From positions 62,001-126,000 of the forward strand of contig JAZKJV010003124.1 of assembly GCA_037367405.1 (NCBI GenBank): a stretch of 64,000 bases of DNA, read 5' to 3'. Position 1 is the stretch's first letter, and each line of letters opens with the position of its first letter. Below the pieces are notes generated by a model. That model worked only from the letters and a program-made list of their open reading frames with translations. It had not been told where the DNA came from and searched no databases. Of this stretch, positions 11,465 through 23,696 are shown in pieces. A program made the position numbers and the translations under genes. The stretch is from Ottelia alismoides. Its lineage: Eukaryota; Streptophyta; Magnoliopsida; Alismatales; Hydrocharitaceae.

Positions 11465-12575
11465 ATGGACATGAGAGAGCAAATAGAATTGAGGGTGAGA
11501 AATGGAGTAACCAATTTTATAGTGAAACACAATTTCCGATTACTATGGACTACCAACCTTTTGAACCATCCCCAAGTTGACTCTCTTCATAAGTACGACC
11601 TATTTTCCTTCGACAATTCACGAGAAAATCAGAGTCAAGGAAACATGACTTATGACCAGACCTTAAAGACTATGAATAATCAATGCTCTATTCAAGGTTA
11701 CATGCCAGAATCACGGCATATGGAGAATGATTATTCAATCACAATTCATGAGGTGTTTGAGGATGAGATTTCTCGGATCAATCATAGAGCAAACATTTTG
11801 ACTGAGAAAATATATGATCGCATCTAGTCTATGAAGAATTCAAAAGAAGTGAAGTCGCCACCTTACGAACCACAAAATCATCATGTGACTCACAATCAGG
11901 CAAAACCACCACTAACCTTTGACCCACTACTGACCATATCACAGAAAATAACAAAAAACGAAAAAAAATAGAAAATTCAAAAATTAGACAATTCTAAAAT
12001 GGAAGCATTTTGCAAGAGCCTGATCTTAGAGCTTCCATTGATCAAGGCCATAGAATATGTGCCCGATCTTAAGAGATTTGTGAAGAATCAACTAAACCCC
12101 CAAAAGATGGGCAAGAAACGATCAAGGACTGAATATCATGTCATATCTATGGCCAGTTCTTTGGTGATGAATCGGAAAACCAAAAGCTGCAAAGTTAAGC
12201 GGTTGACTCAAATCACATGTGAAATTGTGGATACCTTATTTACTCATGTTCAGTTAGACGATGATTCTACATTAAACGTCCTCCCCAAGTCCAAATTTGA
12301 TCAACTCAAACTCAGACAACTCAAAAAGACTAAGGTGATCGTTCAATTTCCTGATCGATCCACTAAAATACCACAGGGGGTTGTTTCACTCATCATAAAC
12401 GTCTGAGGTGACAAACACGAAGTGGGCTTTACTTTCTTGACATCAAGCATTGCGGAGGATTCTCTGAGTCTCCTATCATTTTAGGAAAGTTGTCCTTAGT
12501 CTCCATCAAGGCGATTATCGATTGTGAGACTCATGAAATCAAGTTCCCGAACTCTGAGCACAATGCACAAAGCCT
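11465..12575 (+). pseudogene. gag-protease relic of the Athila-like element
   Basis: The open stretch 11999-12406 contains LPLIKAIEYVPDLKRFVKN, resembling the Athila block just upstream of protease, then LDDDSTLNVLPKSKFDQL and VQFPDRSTKIPQGVV, the protease core and flap region of plant Ty3 elements. The expected catalytic D-(S/T/L)-G triad reads DDDST, so the glycine is missing. After an in-frame TGA (probably a former CGA arginine codon) and a frame change, SPIILGKLSLVSIKAIID (about 12466-12520) continues as the usual PLILGRPFL..A.ID segment. The upstream frame 11465-11827 has gag-like composition only. Function is lost. Confidence 0.65.
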
Positions 12576-15162
12576 CAATGACATGACCTGCTCTGAGGAA
12601 AATCGACTTTAAACCGACAGTTGTGATCATGATCAGACATCTCCTCATGGCACATAGATACAAACCCTAGGAGAGTCACCTGAAAGACTAACTGTTGGAC
12701 ACACCTCTGATTCTCACCCTAATAAAGCTCCTTTGAAGATTCAAGATTTTTGAGCTTACGATGAGTTGGACCATGTTTCTGATGAATCTCACAATGATTT
12801 GAGTGGTCCAATTTTCGAGTTGGCAGTAATTCATGAGATACTTGAACCATATAAGGAATCGACTCTGGAAACATCCAGTGTCACCAAAATTCACGATTAT
12901 CGGGAAGTGACATCAACGTCCCCAGCCATAACTTACAAAACCACCAGGAACAATCTCCCTCACCCAAAGTCACGTATGACCCTACAATAATTGGTCGACT
13001 TTTATGGGGATTCATCCGACGATGAACTCATAAATGCCACATCGGTTACTCAACTCAAGGAGATGAAGATTATCCATCTTCCTCCCATTGCTTCTCACAG
13101 AAACAAACCGACCAAGAAAGTCACCTTTGACCTTAGACACCAGGTGATTTCTAAAGATTTCTCATTCGGTCCTGAAATGGTTCATCAGGTATGTGCAATA
13201 AGTACAGCTCTAATCCAAGGACACTTACATCTAATTAACAATAATTGGAGATCCTTTGCGTACGACTACTATTCTCTTGAGGATGACTATGATGATGGCT
13301 GGTCTTCTTAATCTGCCTCCTCTTCGTCGCCCTCCACATCTCCATACTATCTCCCACCATACTTCTGCAAGAAGTTCCGTCGCAAACCTCCTTGACCTTG
13401 TGCAAACGTAATCTACCCGGTTCCCTACTTGTAATTATCCGATCATACTTAGCCTGACCTGAGCAAAAGTATAGGAGGACCTGTACCATTGTGTATACAT
13501 CACTTCTATTCTTTTCCCCTCACGCTTGATTGCCTCATTTTGTACTTTTCTGCTATGCTTAGTCCTCCAAAAGTCTAAGTATAGGGGGCATGTCGACTTA
13601 TGTTCCTTTTCACTCACCTATATTTAGTACGAGCTATGTCTGCATTTCACTTTGTGCCATAAGAACATCGTACAAACTAAGTATAAGGGGGGTGTTTGTA
13701 TATATTCTACTTACTTTATCCATACCTCGTACTTTAATTGTTTCCATCTAACATCAGGGATGGATACAAATGTATATTATACTAGATTCTTTTTGTAAAT
13801 AATACTTGATTTTCAAAAAAACAAAAAAAAACAAAAAATGAACAAAAAATAAACAAAAACAAAAATATTTTTGCATAAAGAATTGCTTATGGTCTTGCAT
13901 TTCACTAAGCATCTCATACATCCATGCATTCCTTGGTTGGTATATTCCTAACATATTCACTATCAGTCAAGGCTTGAGGATTTTAAGGACACTTGATTTC
14001 TGAGATCTTGAGAGTCTGAGTTAGCCAGCCTTAGTCATTATGGTTTTGAACTTAATAATCCACATTTCCCTGGTTTGAAAGATTTGAGCGCTATATTGCA
14101 CTCTTCATCTATACTCTCTAAAGAATATGATCAGCACATCACTTTCACAACTGCATGATTGATGAGATGGGTTGAGTTATCACTTGAAGAACTGGAACTG
14201 GAATTTGAGTCTAGACCCGATCTAATGATGCTCGAGGATGGGATAAAGCTAATGAAAGCTTGAAGAAACATGAGTGTCAGCAAACCCTAGCCATTATATG
14301 AACAAATTCATATGTTATTATTTGATAAACACCTATGTGCTAGGGTGTGATGAAACTTAATGAAATTATTGATCAATGTCCGCCAACTTTTGGTAAAAGT
14401 AGTGGAGCTAGCCAAAAAGAAAAAAGAAAAGAAAGAAATATTCAAAAGGGCTCTGCATCGTATATGATCAATGGCGAGTGCTCCCAGCCATTTTCGAAGT
14501 GTCTACTTGGACCAAACGCTGTTAGGACCAAGGAGTCAGGATACTACCATAAAAGGGCTCTGCATCGTATAGTGATACAAGTCTGGTGTCGAAGGTGTCT
14601 TAGATACTCAAAAGAGACACACCCTGGTGTACTCCCAGAAAAACAAGTGTAGACAATTCCAAATTCTCTTGATGGACACATTGATCAACAAATAAAAATC
14701 TACATGTATTGAGTAATAAGGCACTTGAGAGGCCCCTTGTTCCAATGTGAGGGAGAGAAAAATATGCACAGTCATATGCCCTCCATCATCTGGCTGTCCA
14801 TCTACACTTTCAAGTTTGACAAACAAATGAGACAGTTGATTGAAAGTAAGAGTCGAATACTCCCTAGTGTTGAGGATTAGGTCTAGAAGAAAGTCTCTTG
14901 GACTAGGACCTTGGGTGACATCTTGATCGACTCTCATGAATGCAGTACACTAAAAGTCATATTCTTATATTATATGTACAAACAAAAAGTCTGAAAAATA
15001 GAAAAGTTGAATTCCTTCTGATTTAAGCACGGTTGAGCCCAGAATCTTTGGTTTATTCAAATTAAGGGTCTTCAATGATTTGAGCCTTGAAAAAATCACA
15101 TACACAGTAAGGGATGTATCCAAATAAGTCATCCATTCATTGCTGCTCGGCGACGAGCATGG
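12576..15162 (+). other. 3' internal region of the Athila-like element, no pol domains
   Basis: Scattered open frames, for example 12991-13311 (acidic, VDFYGDSSDDEL), show no reverse transcriptase, RNase H or integrase motifs. An A-rich tract lies at 13815-13865. Purine-rich AAGTATAGGGG-type motifs recur at 13465, 13575 and 13675. This long region may correspond to the extra 3' sequence of Athila/Tat elements. Confidence 0.5.
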
Positions 15163-15178
15163 TTTAAGTATAGGAGTA
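15163..15178 (+). other. Polypurine tract before the 3' LTR
   Basis: TTTAAGTATAGGAGTA immediately precedes the TG of the 3' LTR. It is the expected plus-strand priming site. Similar motifs occur upstream at 13465-13480, 13575-13592 and 13675-13695. Confidence 0.65.
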
Positions 15179-18100
15179 TGATGAATCTCATATTCATCAT
15201 GTTAATATTGGTCAATTAGGCTCTATTTTCCCAAATCCATATGTATTTAATAATTAATAGAGCATCATCAGTATTCATGTATGTGTAAATAACATTCGCA
15301 TTTCATCATGCACAATTGCATAATGTGCAAATTGGACTAAAAAGGTGCTAACTTCCCATATTTTTAATCAATCCGTCCTAGCTCTAATGAACTAAACCTA
15401 CCTCCATTGTGTAGATATCACTAACAAGAATAAAAGAAAATTACAAAAAAATTACTATTCAAATAAGTGTCAAACAATTCCAAAGTCTAATTTCACATCT
15501 GACGGACTAAAACGTGCATATCTCTCTCATACAGTGTCCGATTTTGGTCTACTCATTTACAATACTCCATTTTCAAATACCTTCAAAACAAAACTAACTT
15601 CATAAAATTTGGAGCTCATATGTGAAAGTTGGGTATTGAGCATCTTTTGCGCATTTTAGTTATTTGTAATTTTTGACCTGAGTTTTTATATACGTAATAA
15701 ATCCTTTTAATTTTACTTTTTCTTTATTTGTGTTTATTGATGTAATATTACCAAATGAAATAAAATTCCAAATCTAGATCAAGACTGAAATCAAAGAAAC
15801 TGACTGTATTCGAGTGTCTGTTGTGAGTCTATATCAAATTCACGTGTTTCGTACGTATATTTTATTTCCCTATTTATTTATATATAATTAAGTTTTTTGT
15901 ATTTTATCATATTTTTTCTAAATTTTTATTCTCTTTTAAAACCTACAAAAATTGCAAAATCCCAAAAAGGTGGTTCTCTATACACAGAGAACCACCAAAA
16001 ATACTACTTTGTGTAGATGATCTCTTTTGCTCTCGAGTCCTTCATGAAAGTTGTAGATCTCGTTGACACGAACAACTTTATGAAGAAAATTTTTCGATCT
16101 GAGTATCCTTCTATTTCTTTTTCATTTTTCTTTCCTATAAAATTTTGGAAAAAAAATTGGGTGCCATGTGCCAATCTCTAGGCATGCCACGTGGCACACC
16201 CACACTCTATCTCTCCTCTCTCCTCCACGGGTCACGTGCCTAGCATGTGACCCCTCTCTTCTCCCCATCTACAACCCCCTTCTCATCCATTCCCCCTGGT
16301 CTCCTCCTCCTCCCTCATAACGTTCGTTGCCTCCCCCGCTCACTCCAGCCGTTACGAGGCTAGCCACCTCGGCATAATCGCTCCCACTCCTATAAAAACC
16401 CAACTCCGTCATCCTTCTCCCATATTCTCCCTCCATCCATAAAGTGCAGGTGACAGCGATGCTCTAAGCTCGACGAGATCCAGAGGTCGACAAACTCTAA
16501 TTGCTGCTCCGATCGTTGACGAGAAGTCAAGTTTCATTGTTATCTTCGTCGGCCACTGAGGCAAGAATCAGAGTTGACTCCCATCCTCCATCTCCTAGGC
16601 GTCGACTATCAACCCACCTCCAGGTGAACTCCTCCCTCCCTATTTTTTTCTTCTTCTTTACTGACAGTGCACCTCTTCCGTCCATGAGCTCCACGCTTGT
16701 CAACCTTTGATCAACCCATCTCCTCCCCTCAATTTCACCTCCTATGTCTCCCTCTCCATTTCCCTTCCTCTCTCCCAGGTCTTCATCCTCTCTGGCCTCG
16801 CAAAGGCCAGAGCTTAGCTCCATTCCCTCACCACCGTTAGGTGCTCTGCCCCCGTTTCTCTTGGTTTCTTCTAATCCCTTGTAGGTACCCTTTGCCGCTG
16901 CCTTGGCCATTGCCTCGCAGTCGGCCCGCAACTTCCCCTGCCATCGTCACCGGCCGATCTTCCACTCATCGTTCGTCCTCTGTCACCTCCTTGTAGCTCT
17001 TCGTACCATCATGCTCACCAATCTTCGCTCCATCAACCCCCTGCACATCCGCAGCAGACGCACCCTTCTCGGACGACTCCACCGCGTGCTCCGCCTATGT
17101 CGCAGTCTTCACCGCTCGCCACCGTCTCGAGCTCAGGCATGTATCGCCTGAGGTCGAGCTCCGTAGGCACCAGCAGCTCCGCCAGCCACCACTCGCCTCG
17201 ATCGTCCCCAACCATTGGATCGGGGGATCCAACGGCCTTCATGCAGGGACGCCTCCCTCCCGAGCCTTGAACCCCATCCTCAAAAGCTCCATCGACTGTC
17301 CACAACTGCTTCGGGGACCCGAACCTCGAATTGTTTGCCATGTGGAGGTTTGGACCCCGAGCCTTAGCTTTGACCGTCGAGCCTCCTCTAACGCATGTGC
17401 ATCACATACAGTGGGGATAAATTGTAGACCCCCCCCGGGCGTTTTAAGGAATAAGGTGGACCCCCTGCTTCAGGAGACACGTGCCATGCACATGATACAA
17501 TGAAATTTTTACACAAAGGCCCTCGCAACTTCAGCTAATTGTAGATATATCTCTCGCGTGGGTGGATATTGTAGCGGCACCCTTCTGTCTTCTAGATATT
17601 ACATATAAGCTCTTACCAAGGACCCTTTTGAAGGGAAAATTTATTTTATTTACATTTAGTCCATGTAATTTCATTTTATCATGAATTTCTCATATGAACT
17701 ACGTTTTTAGCGCATAATATGTCTTTTGAAGCTTATTATGTTCTCTTTAATATTATATATCTTGTAGATAGATCTGAGGTTGTCTGTTACTAATTATTGT
17801 TTGAGGACCTCTCTTGATATATGCAGGTTGATTTATGACACTTTTATACATTATTTTATTGGGAAAAATAATGGTATCTTGTGTAGAGATTCGGCTGAGG
17901 AGTTTTAATTGAATAATTCTCGCGGGATTATTGATCATACTATTTGAGGATCCAAACTCTGCATGGGCTGCATTAAGAAGGAAAAATTGATTCTTTTCCC
18001 TAACACATGTTGTGATGATTTTTGACAAATAATTTGGGAGATAATTAGTCTACCTACCGAGGCTTAATTGAGGAGACCAACTCGATTTATTTCTTCGGAT

Positions 18101-18600
18101 ATCACTATCCCTCTTTGAGGACTAAATTACATGGATTTTAGGCAAAAATATTTCAGGGATCTTTGAACTTGTTTACTAAATATTATTTTATCATTTATCC
18201 TGCAGGCGAGAATTAAATTCGAATGTAATTCTCAAGGGTTAATTACGAAGTTAATTCTTTTAACTTGTGACAATATTTGAGGATACTAATTATATTATTT
18301 GGATTAAAAATCAAAGTCATCGATCCTCAGGTTCACATTTATTCTCTATGTTTATTTGCATTTTAATCATCACATTTTATCTTTATTTTCTGACTTAGAA
18401 ATTAACATAACATTTAATTAATTATTTAAATTAATTTAAAATCATGAAAAATAAAAATCACAGCTCCCTATGTTCGATCTTGGAAGACTTGTCAAGTAAA
18501 AATACTCCACAACATTCAAAGATTGTGGTTTTTGACGAATCATTTTTTAGCTCATATACTACAATTATTGATTATTAAAGGTGAAATTTGACGTTCATCA
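15179..18600 (+). repeat. 3' LTR (3422 bp) of the Athila-like element
   Basis: Direct repeat of 6644-9963 with the same order of features: AT-rich U3, TATA box at about 16390, CT-rich block (16500-17300) and AT-rich end. It carries a segment at about 16110-16240, including GTGCCATGTGCC and GGGTCACGTGCC, absent from the 5' LTR. The segment is either an insertion here or a deletion in the other copy. Confidence 0.9.
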
Positions 18601-18662
18601 AGCAGCCAAGTTAGCTCTCCCTTGGGAGTAGCCTCCTTAGAATGGGGAAAATTTATGTAATT
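18601..18662. repeat. Right end of the palindromic element split by the LTR retrotransposon
   Basis: GCAGCCAAGTTAGCTCTCCC, then TTGGGAGTAGCC and AATGGGGAAAA, match the terminal block of the 38.6-41.8 kb foldback family (GTAGCCAAGTTGGCTAC..CAGCCCCATTTTACC). With 6298-6643 it forms one decayed copy. Confidence 0.6.
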
Positions 18663-20523
18663 ATACTTGGGAAGAAGGGATATGTAGCCAAAATGCATGT
18701 AAAATCTGTGTTTAAGGATGAAACGGCTGAATATGGATACGAATATAGATATAATCATATCATTATCTATTTTAAAATATGAATACAAATGCAGATATGA
18801 ATATTGTTGGATATGAAAAATGTATTACCCCATCCTTAACATAAATACGAATATAAAACAAATATAAATCAGATATAAATAATAACAAAACTATTTAACA
18901 TATTAACTAAAATATACATGTTTAAGATGATTTACACATAAATCTGATATATCAACTATATTCGTTTCATAATAATTATATCAATAATGGTGAATGCAAT
19001 CATAAAATACTATTATATGCAGTTATAAAATAAATCTATTAATATATTTATGTACTAAATTGAATACATTAATACAGATATTAGTGATTCTCATAGTGAT
19101 ATGCATATATGCATCCACTTTAAAACATATACAAATATCATAATATGCATAGAAACAATAAGATAGTGAATCAGATATGAATATATTCATATTCATTTTC
19201 ATCTTTATCTCGTTCAAGTAAGATGTGTAAGTTGACTTCTAATCACCTTTATCAACTATTGGCCTATCTTGAGATAAGCGGCCATCAAATCCTCAACGAT
19301 TAATTTGTTTTTCAAAACAAATGAGTAGCTAAGAAGTGATGAACATGGAAATTGGTTTCAATTGATTATATGCTCTTTATCCTCCCATAGTTGTGAGATT
19401 ATTATGTATTTTCTTTTGCCCTTTAACTAGAAATAAAATGTTTCTAGCACTAGTCAGCCAATGATATTTGCCGGAGACTTTCTAAGTAATCAATTAGGAG
19501 AATGCCTCTTTCTTATGACTAAATCTCATATGAAAGTTACCTTCCGAGCTTTCTCCTCCTTTTTCCATTTTCACATTGTTTATTCGAAAAGCCTATATAT
19601 CAATAATTGCGTTTCTTTATTAAATCTCCGGAATATTACAAGTTGCTGAACATACATGTCTTGTTTACAATACTCCGTAATTTCATTATACTATCACTCA
19701 AGATTCGTAGAATATCTCCATATTTTCTCATCTAATTTACATAAAAAAACAATCAACCTCATCACCAGTTTCAATGCACCCAATTTCACAAATGCATAAG
19801 ATATATTTTTAGTAAAGTTTAGTTATAAAATAGTGTCCTGGCAATTAATGTGTGATATAGGAAATCCATCCAAATTGGGCAGTTGCTTTTTAAAAACAAC
19901 ACCACTTTGATGGGAAAAGATGGTCACCTGTATAGATCTGTGCAGATGAGAACAAATTAAATGAAGTAGCCATAACAACGGTCTCCCCACCGAGACAAAG
20001 ACCGTTCAAACAAGAAGGGATTTAACTACTTGTGTATCTCCTCTGCTGATCCAAAAGGAGGGTATAATTTTGCAAATTATAGGCATAAATTTTAGTATCC
20101 ATAGTAGGTGTGAATAACATGTGAATAAATTAAATAGCCATTAAAGTAATGGGATGGCCTTCTTGGCTATGTTGCTTTGAAGTTGGGTGGACATTTATTA
20201 GGATTCCATTTGATAATCTTGTCGTTTGACTAGATTTAGTTGATGGAACTTGTTTAAAAAAAAACATATATTGTCTTTGTCGGTTGAGTAAGTTTGAGCA
20301 TCTTGAGAAATTTAGGTGGAGGTTGACTCACTTCTTATCACTTCTAAAACTATAAAAAGAAAACATGAAATGAAATATAAAGATAGGAGAGACAATGATT
20401 CAATCAAGAATTGGCATTAGGAAGATGCTTAAGTTGTGGGAATATGCAATTGCATCGTATAAGCTCACGCATTCTTGCATTGACCCACAATCACGAAGAA
20501 AGTATACCATTACATTTTATTTT
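18663..20523. other. AT-rich intergenic DNA, no supported gene
   Basis: Bases 18720-19210 are rich in GAATATG / CATATTC words on both strands, like the ends of plant hAT-type repeats, but I could not define termini. The rest (19210-20523) shows only short open frames. Confidence 0.4.
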
Positions 20524-21830
20524 GGGTTTTATCCGTTGTGCCTCTCAGAGATATTGCAATATCAATTATACCCTCCCTTTTTTGGAATATTAGTTTAGCC
20601 CCTCACTTCATTTGCAATGTTCGCTTGTGCTCTTCCGTTAGCCTAACCATTAATAAATTGAATTAAACCATAGTCTATTCAAACTATGGTGTAGTTAATA
20701 GAGGCTAACAAGAAAAAACCCTATATCCTCCCCCCCCCCCCCCCCTCCATCTGACTTCCTCCTCTGCCCCCTTCTCCTCTAGAAACCATCATTCTCGCAT
20801 GATCTCACCAACCTCGCGTTCCATCTCCTTCGGGCCCGGTTAAGGGAGCAGCATCTTCGCCCGTCAGACTCGGCACTAGGATGAGATCACATCCCCCTGC
20901 TTCAATAACGAGGTGGAGACCACCTTTAGCGAAAGCATCCATCACACTCCTCTTCGTCGGAGCCGAGTCCCCCCATCCCCTTCAAGCTCCTCCATACCCG
21001 AGCTAAACCTTGATGGAGCAACAGCTACGTCGTCGACATGGGAGCATCCCCGTCGTGACCTAAGGTTGAAGGAGGCCTCGCACAACATAGAGTGTGCTAA
21101 AATATTCGTGTGTGCCCTTTCGAGGAGAGTTATTTGTTAGAGTTTGGTCGAAAGGGGTCCGTTGTTAATTCTGAGTACATAGCAAATAGGAAAGCCCCAC
21201 AAAAATATGCCCAAAAATCAACCATACATTGGCACAAAATCCGACCTTTCTGAACCCACAACTTTCCTCGCGCTCAATAGAAAATTGAGAAATCATGAAA
21301 ATAAATCTCCCTTCAAATAAAAAAAACTCAGATCGTGCCACCAACCACCACCTAATTTCGAGCAGATTTATTGTTAGAGTGAGTTTGCTCAAGAGGGATT
21401 TGATGCGAGATTTGAAGTTGGGCTCCAAGATCTGAAGGCTTTGCATGAAGATCTGGAGCTTTGTGATCTGATATCTGGAGCTCTAGGGTTCACTCAAGCG
21501 AGATCTATGAAGGGTTGGAGGTAGTTGAAGAGGTCGTGGGCTGGGCGACGGAGGAGGAGATCGAGATGGAGGGGGTTAAGAAAGGATGAGGAGGAGGGGC
21601 AGGAAGGAGAGGGCTATTGGAGGGGGAGGACATTTCCACCATTGCTATTTTTTTATTTACCTTTTTATTTCTGAAGTTAACGTCTGTTTGGGATAGGGAT
21701 GGACAACAACTAGCTCAAAGAGGACAAGTGATCATTGTAGAAGAAATTAAGGGTAGAATTGATATTCCAGATAAAAGAGGGGCATAATTGATATTGCAAT
21801 ATCTCAGAGGAGAATAACTAATAAAAACTC
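20524..21830. mobile_element. Long-TIR Mutator-like element D, probably non-autonomous
   Basis: The left end GGGTTTTATCC..CTCAGAGATATTGCAATATC is inverted at the right end (GATATTGCAATATCTCAGAGG..AAAAACTC). Pairing continues through AATTAT(A/G)CCC(T/C)C and GGAATAT for roughly 100 bp. The interior has a C run (about 20729-20747), CT-rich then GA-rich blocks, and a 75-codon Ser/Arg-rich open frame (20913-21140) with no recognised homology. Architecture matches elements A-C, but I could not fix a 9-bp target duplication because the flanks are T-rich. Confidence 0.6.
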
Positions 21831-23018
21831 TTATTTTTATGCTAAAGATTTTACATGTAAAGTTAAATTTAAAATCTTTTAAAGGAAGTGCGCAAAAATG
21901 AGGCATTGTGATTGGCAAACAATGCTCGTTATCTTCTTAGGGTTAGTACCAAAAGATGGAGCTATCTCAAAATTTGGGATTGTTTGGAAAGATAAATTTG
22001 GCATATAACCGCTTGCAGAATTTGTCTTTGATGCTATCAACTCATGCACTTCTAATTATACCTGTGTTTAAAATATTTTTCTCTGCTGTATTACTAAATA
22101 TTCAATTGTCATATAGGTCTTACCTCTTGGATTTATTTATATCCCTCTTAACTTTATGAATCAAACTCGCATCTTGTAAATATGTGCAAGAGATATTAAC
22201 ATGTGTTTTCATATATAATTTCATATTACACATTAACCAACCAAACCTCTACATATTTTATAATTACATCACATTCCCCATAAAAGTCCTCTGTTTTGTA
22301 CCGAATACACATTTCACTAGAAACCACTAGTCAAATTATTATGTTCGTCCATAAGAGTTAAAAATTAACAAAAAAACTGTAAAATATACTACATAATGAC
22401 ATCATTAAAGATTCTACTCTTCCTCTTCTTTGGCATCACCATATTCTACCTCCCACCTCCCTTCTTCCTCTTCATTGGTTCAACGTCGGTATTCGGAGCT
22501 ATTATCGGACTCTCTTCGCCCTCGACCTCCTTGCCAAGCATCATGTGCATCCTTATATTTGCTCGACCCTTAAGAGACTCTGGGCACATTCGGAGTGCAA
22601 CCCCATGACAGTGATTTCGACATAGTTACAGTACCAGACATGATCAGGACCACAACCACATGCCCACAAAGACTTCTTGCTCGTATCAAATTAGCAAAGC
22701 TAAAATTTCAAAAGCAACATCGCAACTCTCTGATCAAGTACTAGTAATTATTTAAATTTCATTGTCATATTTTTTAAATCATTATCATTATGAACTTAAC
22801 AACAATTCAATACATATTCATATCTTGTATTTATTCGATCTATATTTAGATTCGATGTTTATTAGATCCATATTCAAAGTCATTTTTTATTCATTCCATA
22901 TCCGAAATCTCTCTTTATTCGATCCATATTATAATTCAATGAATACCTGATTTGAATCCATATGGTTTCTTTAATTCATATCTGATCAATATCCATATTC
23001 ATAGTCGTATCCGACATA
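21831..23018. other. AT-rich intergenic DNA
   Basis: No gene supported. The segment 22396-22700 is less AT-rich and has open frames on both strands; a minus-strand reading ends in a Lys-rich tail, but no family is recognisable. Bases 22780-23010 repeat ATCCATATTC-type words. Confidence 0.4.
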
Positions 23019-23696
23019 CAGAGGCGGAATCAGGAATTTTATCAAGGGAAGGCCAAGTATATATCTATCATGTATAAGTAAAAAACGAAAAAAATGTATT
23101 TTCAAATGATATTTATTAAGTAGAGTTAACAATTTCAAAGGTGATTTTGAAAATTTTGATCAACTTACCATTTCAATTTTATTTGAAATTTTCAATAATG
23201 TATAGACTATTTTTTTAATGGTGATTTTTGATAGTTTTAGTTTAAATTTTTTATATTTAAAAGGAAATAACAAAATTTATTTCGTTTACAAAGAGAATTA
23301 GAAATAATGAGAGAGATAAATGAGCCACAATCTCATTTTATATTAAATTTATACTTAAAACATTAATATACTAAAAGTGAGTAGAAATAAATTTTTTAAC
23401 AAAGAAAGGATGAAATTAATTATTTTAAATAAAATAAAGGTTAGAGAAAGGTTAAGTGACTAGAGCTAAGTTATTTTTTTAAGAAAAAGTGCAATGATGG
23501 GAATCAAACCCTAGTTCACTTGTCGGAGATCACAACAGTTTACCAGTAAGCCACTAAGCGTTTAGTGTTGATTGGTTAAATTACGGCTACTATATGTAAA
23601 CCTTGATCAGGGGCCATGAACAACATTATATAAGTGAAATGTAATAATTAAGGAGGGGCCATGGCCCCCCAAAGTTATATACCAGTTCCGCCCCTG
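23019..23696. mobile_element. Non-autonomous hAT-type element
   Basis: Termini CAGAGGCGGAA and the complement of CAGGGGCGGAACTGG. It is flanked by identical 8-bp duplications CCGACATA (23011-23018 and 23697-23704), the hAT signature. 678 bp, AT-rich, with no transposase. On the minus strand it contains a tRNA-like segment with A- and B-box-like motifs. It inserted into an older repeat of CATATTC-type words that continues to about 23770. Confidence 0.85.

Larger units (their letters stand above)
6644..18600 (+). mobile_element. Athila-like Ty3/Gypsy LTR retrotransposon, non-autonomous
   Basis: An 11,957-bp element bounded by two long direct repeats (6644-9963 and 15179-18600) and the identical 5-bp duplication AGCAG (6639-6643 and 18601-18605). 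Both LTRs start TGATGAATCTCATATTCATC and end in TTCATCA or CTCATCA. A primer-binding site lies at 9966 and polypurine-like tracts before the 3' LTR. The 5.2-kb internal region contains only a gag/protease relic (11465-12575). I see no reverse transcriptase, RNase H or integrase, so it would need proteins from another element. The LTRs have diverged by many substitutions and a roughly 130-bp indel, so the insertion is old. Confidence 0.9.

Noticed and set aside
23495..23565. Functional tRNA gene
   Set aside because: Only A- and B-box similarity is visible. I could not form an acceptor stem and anticodon arm, so it is reported only as tRNA-like.
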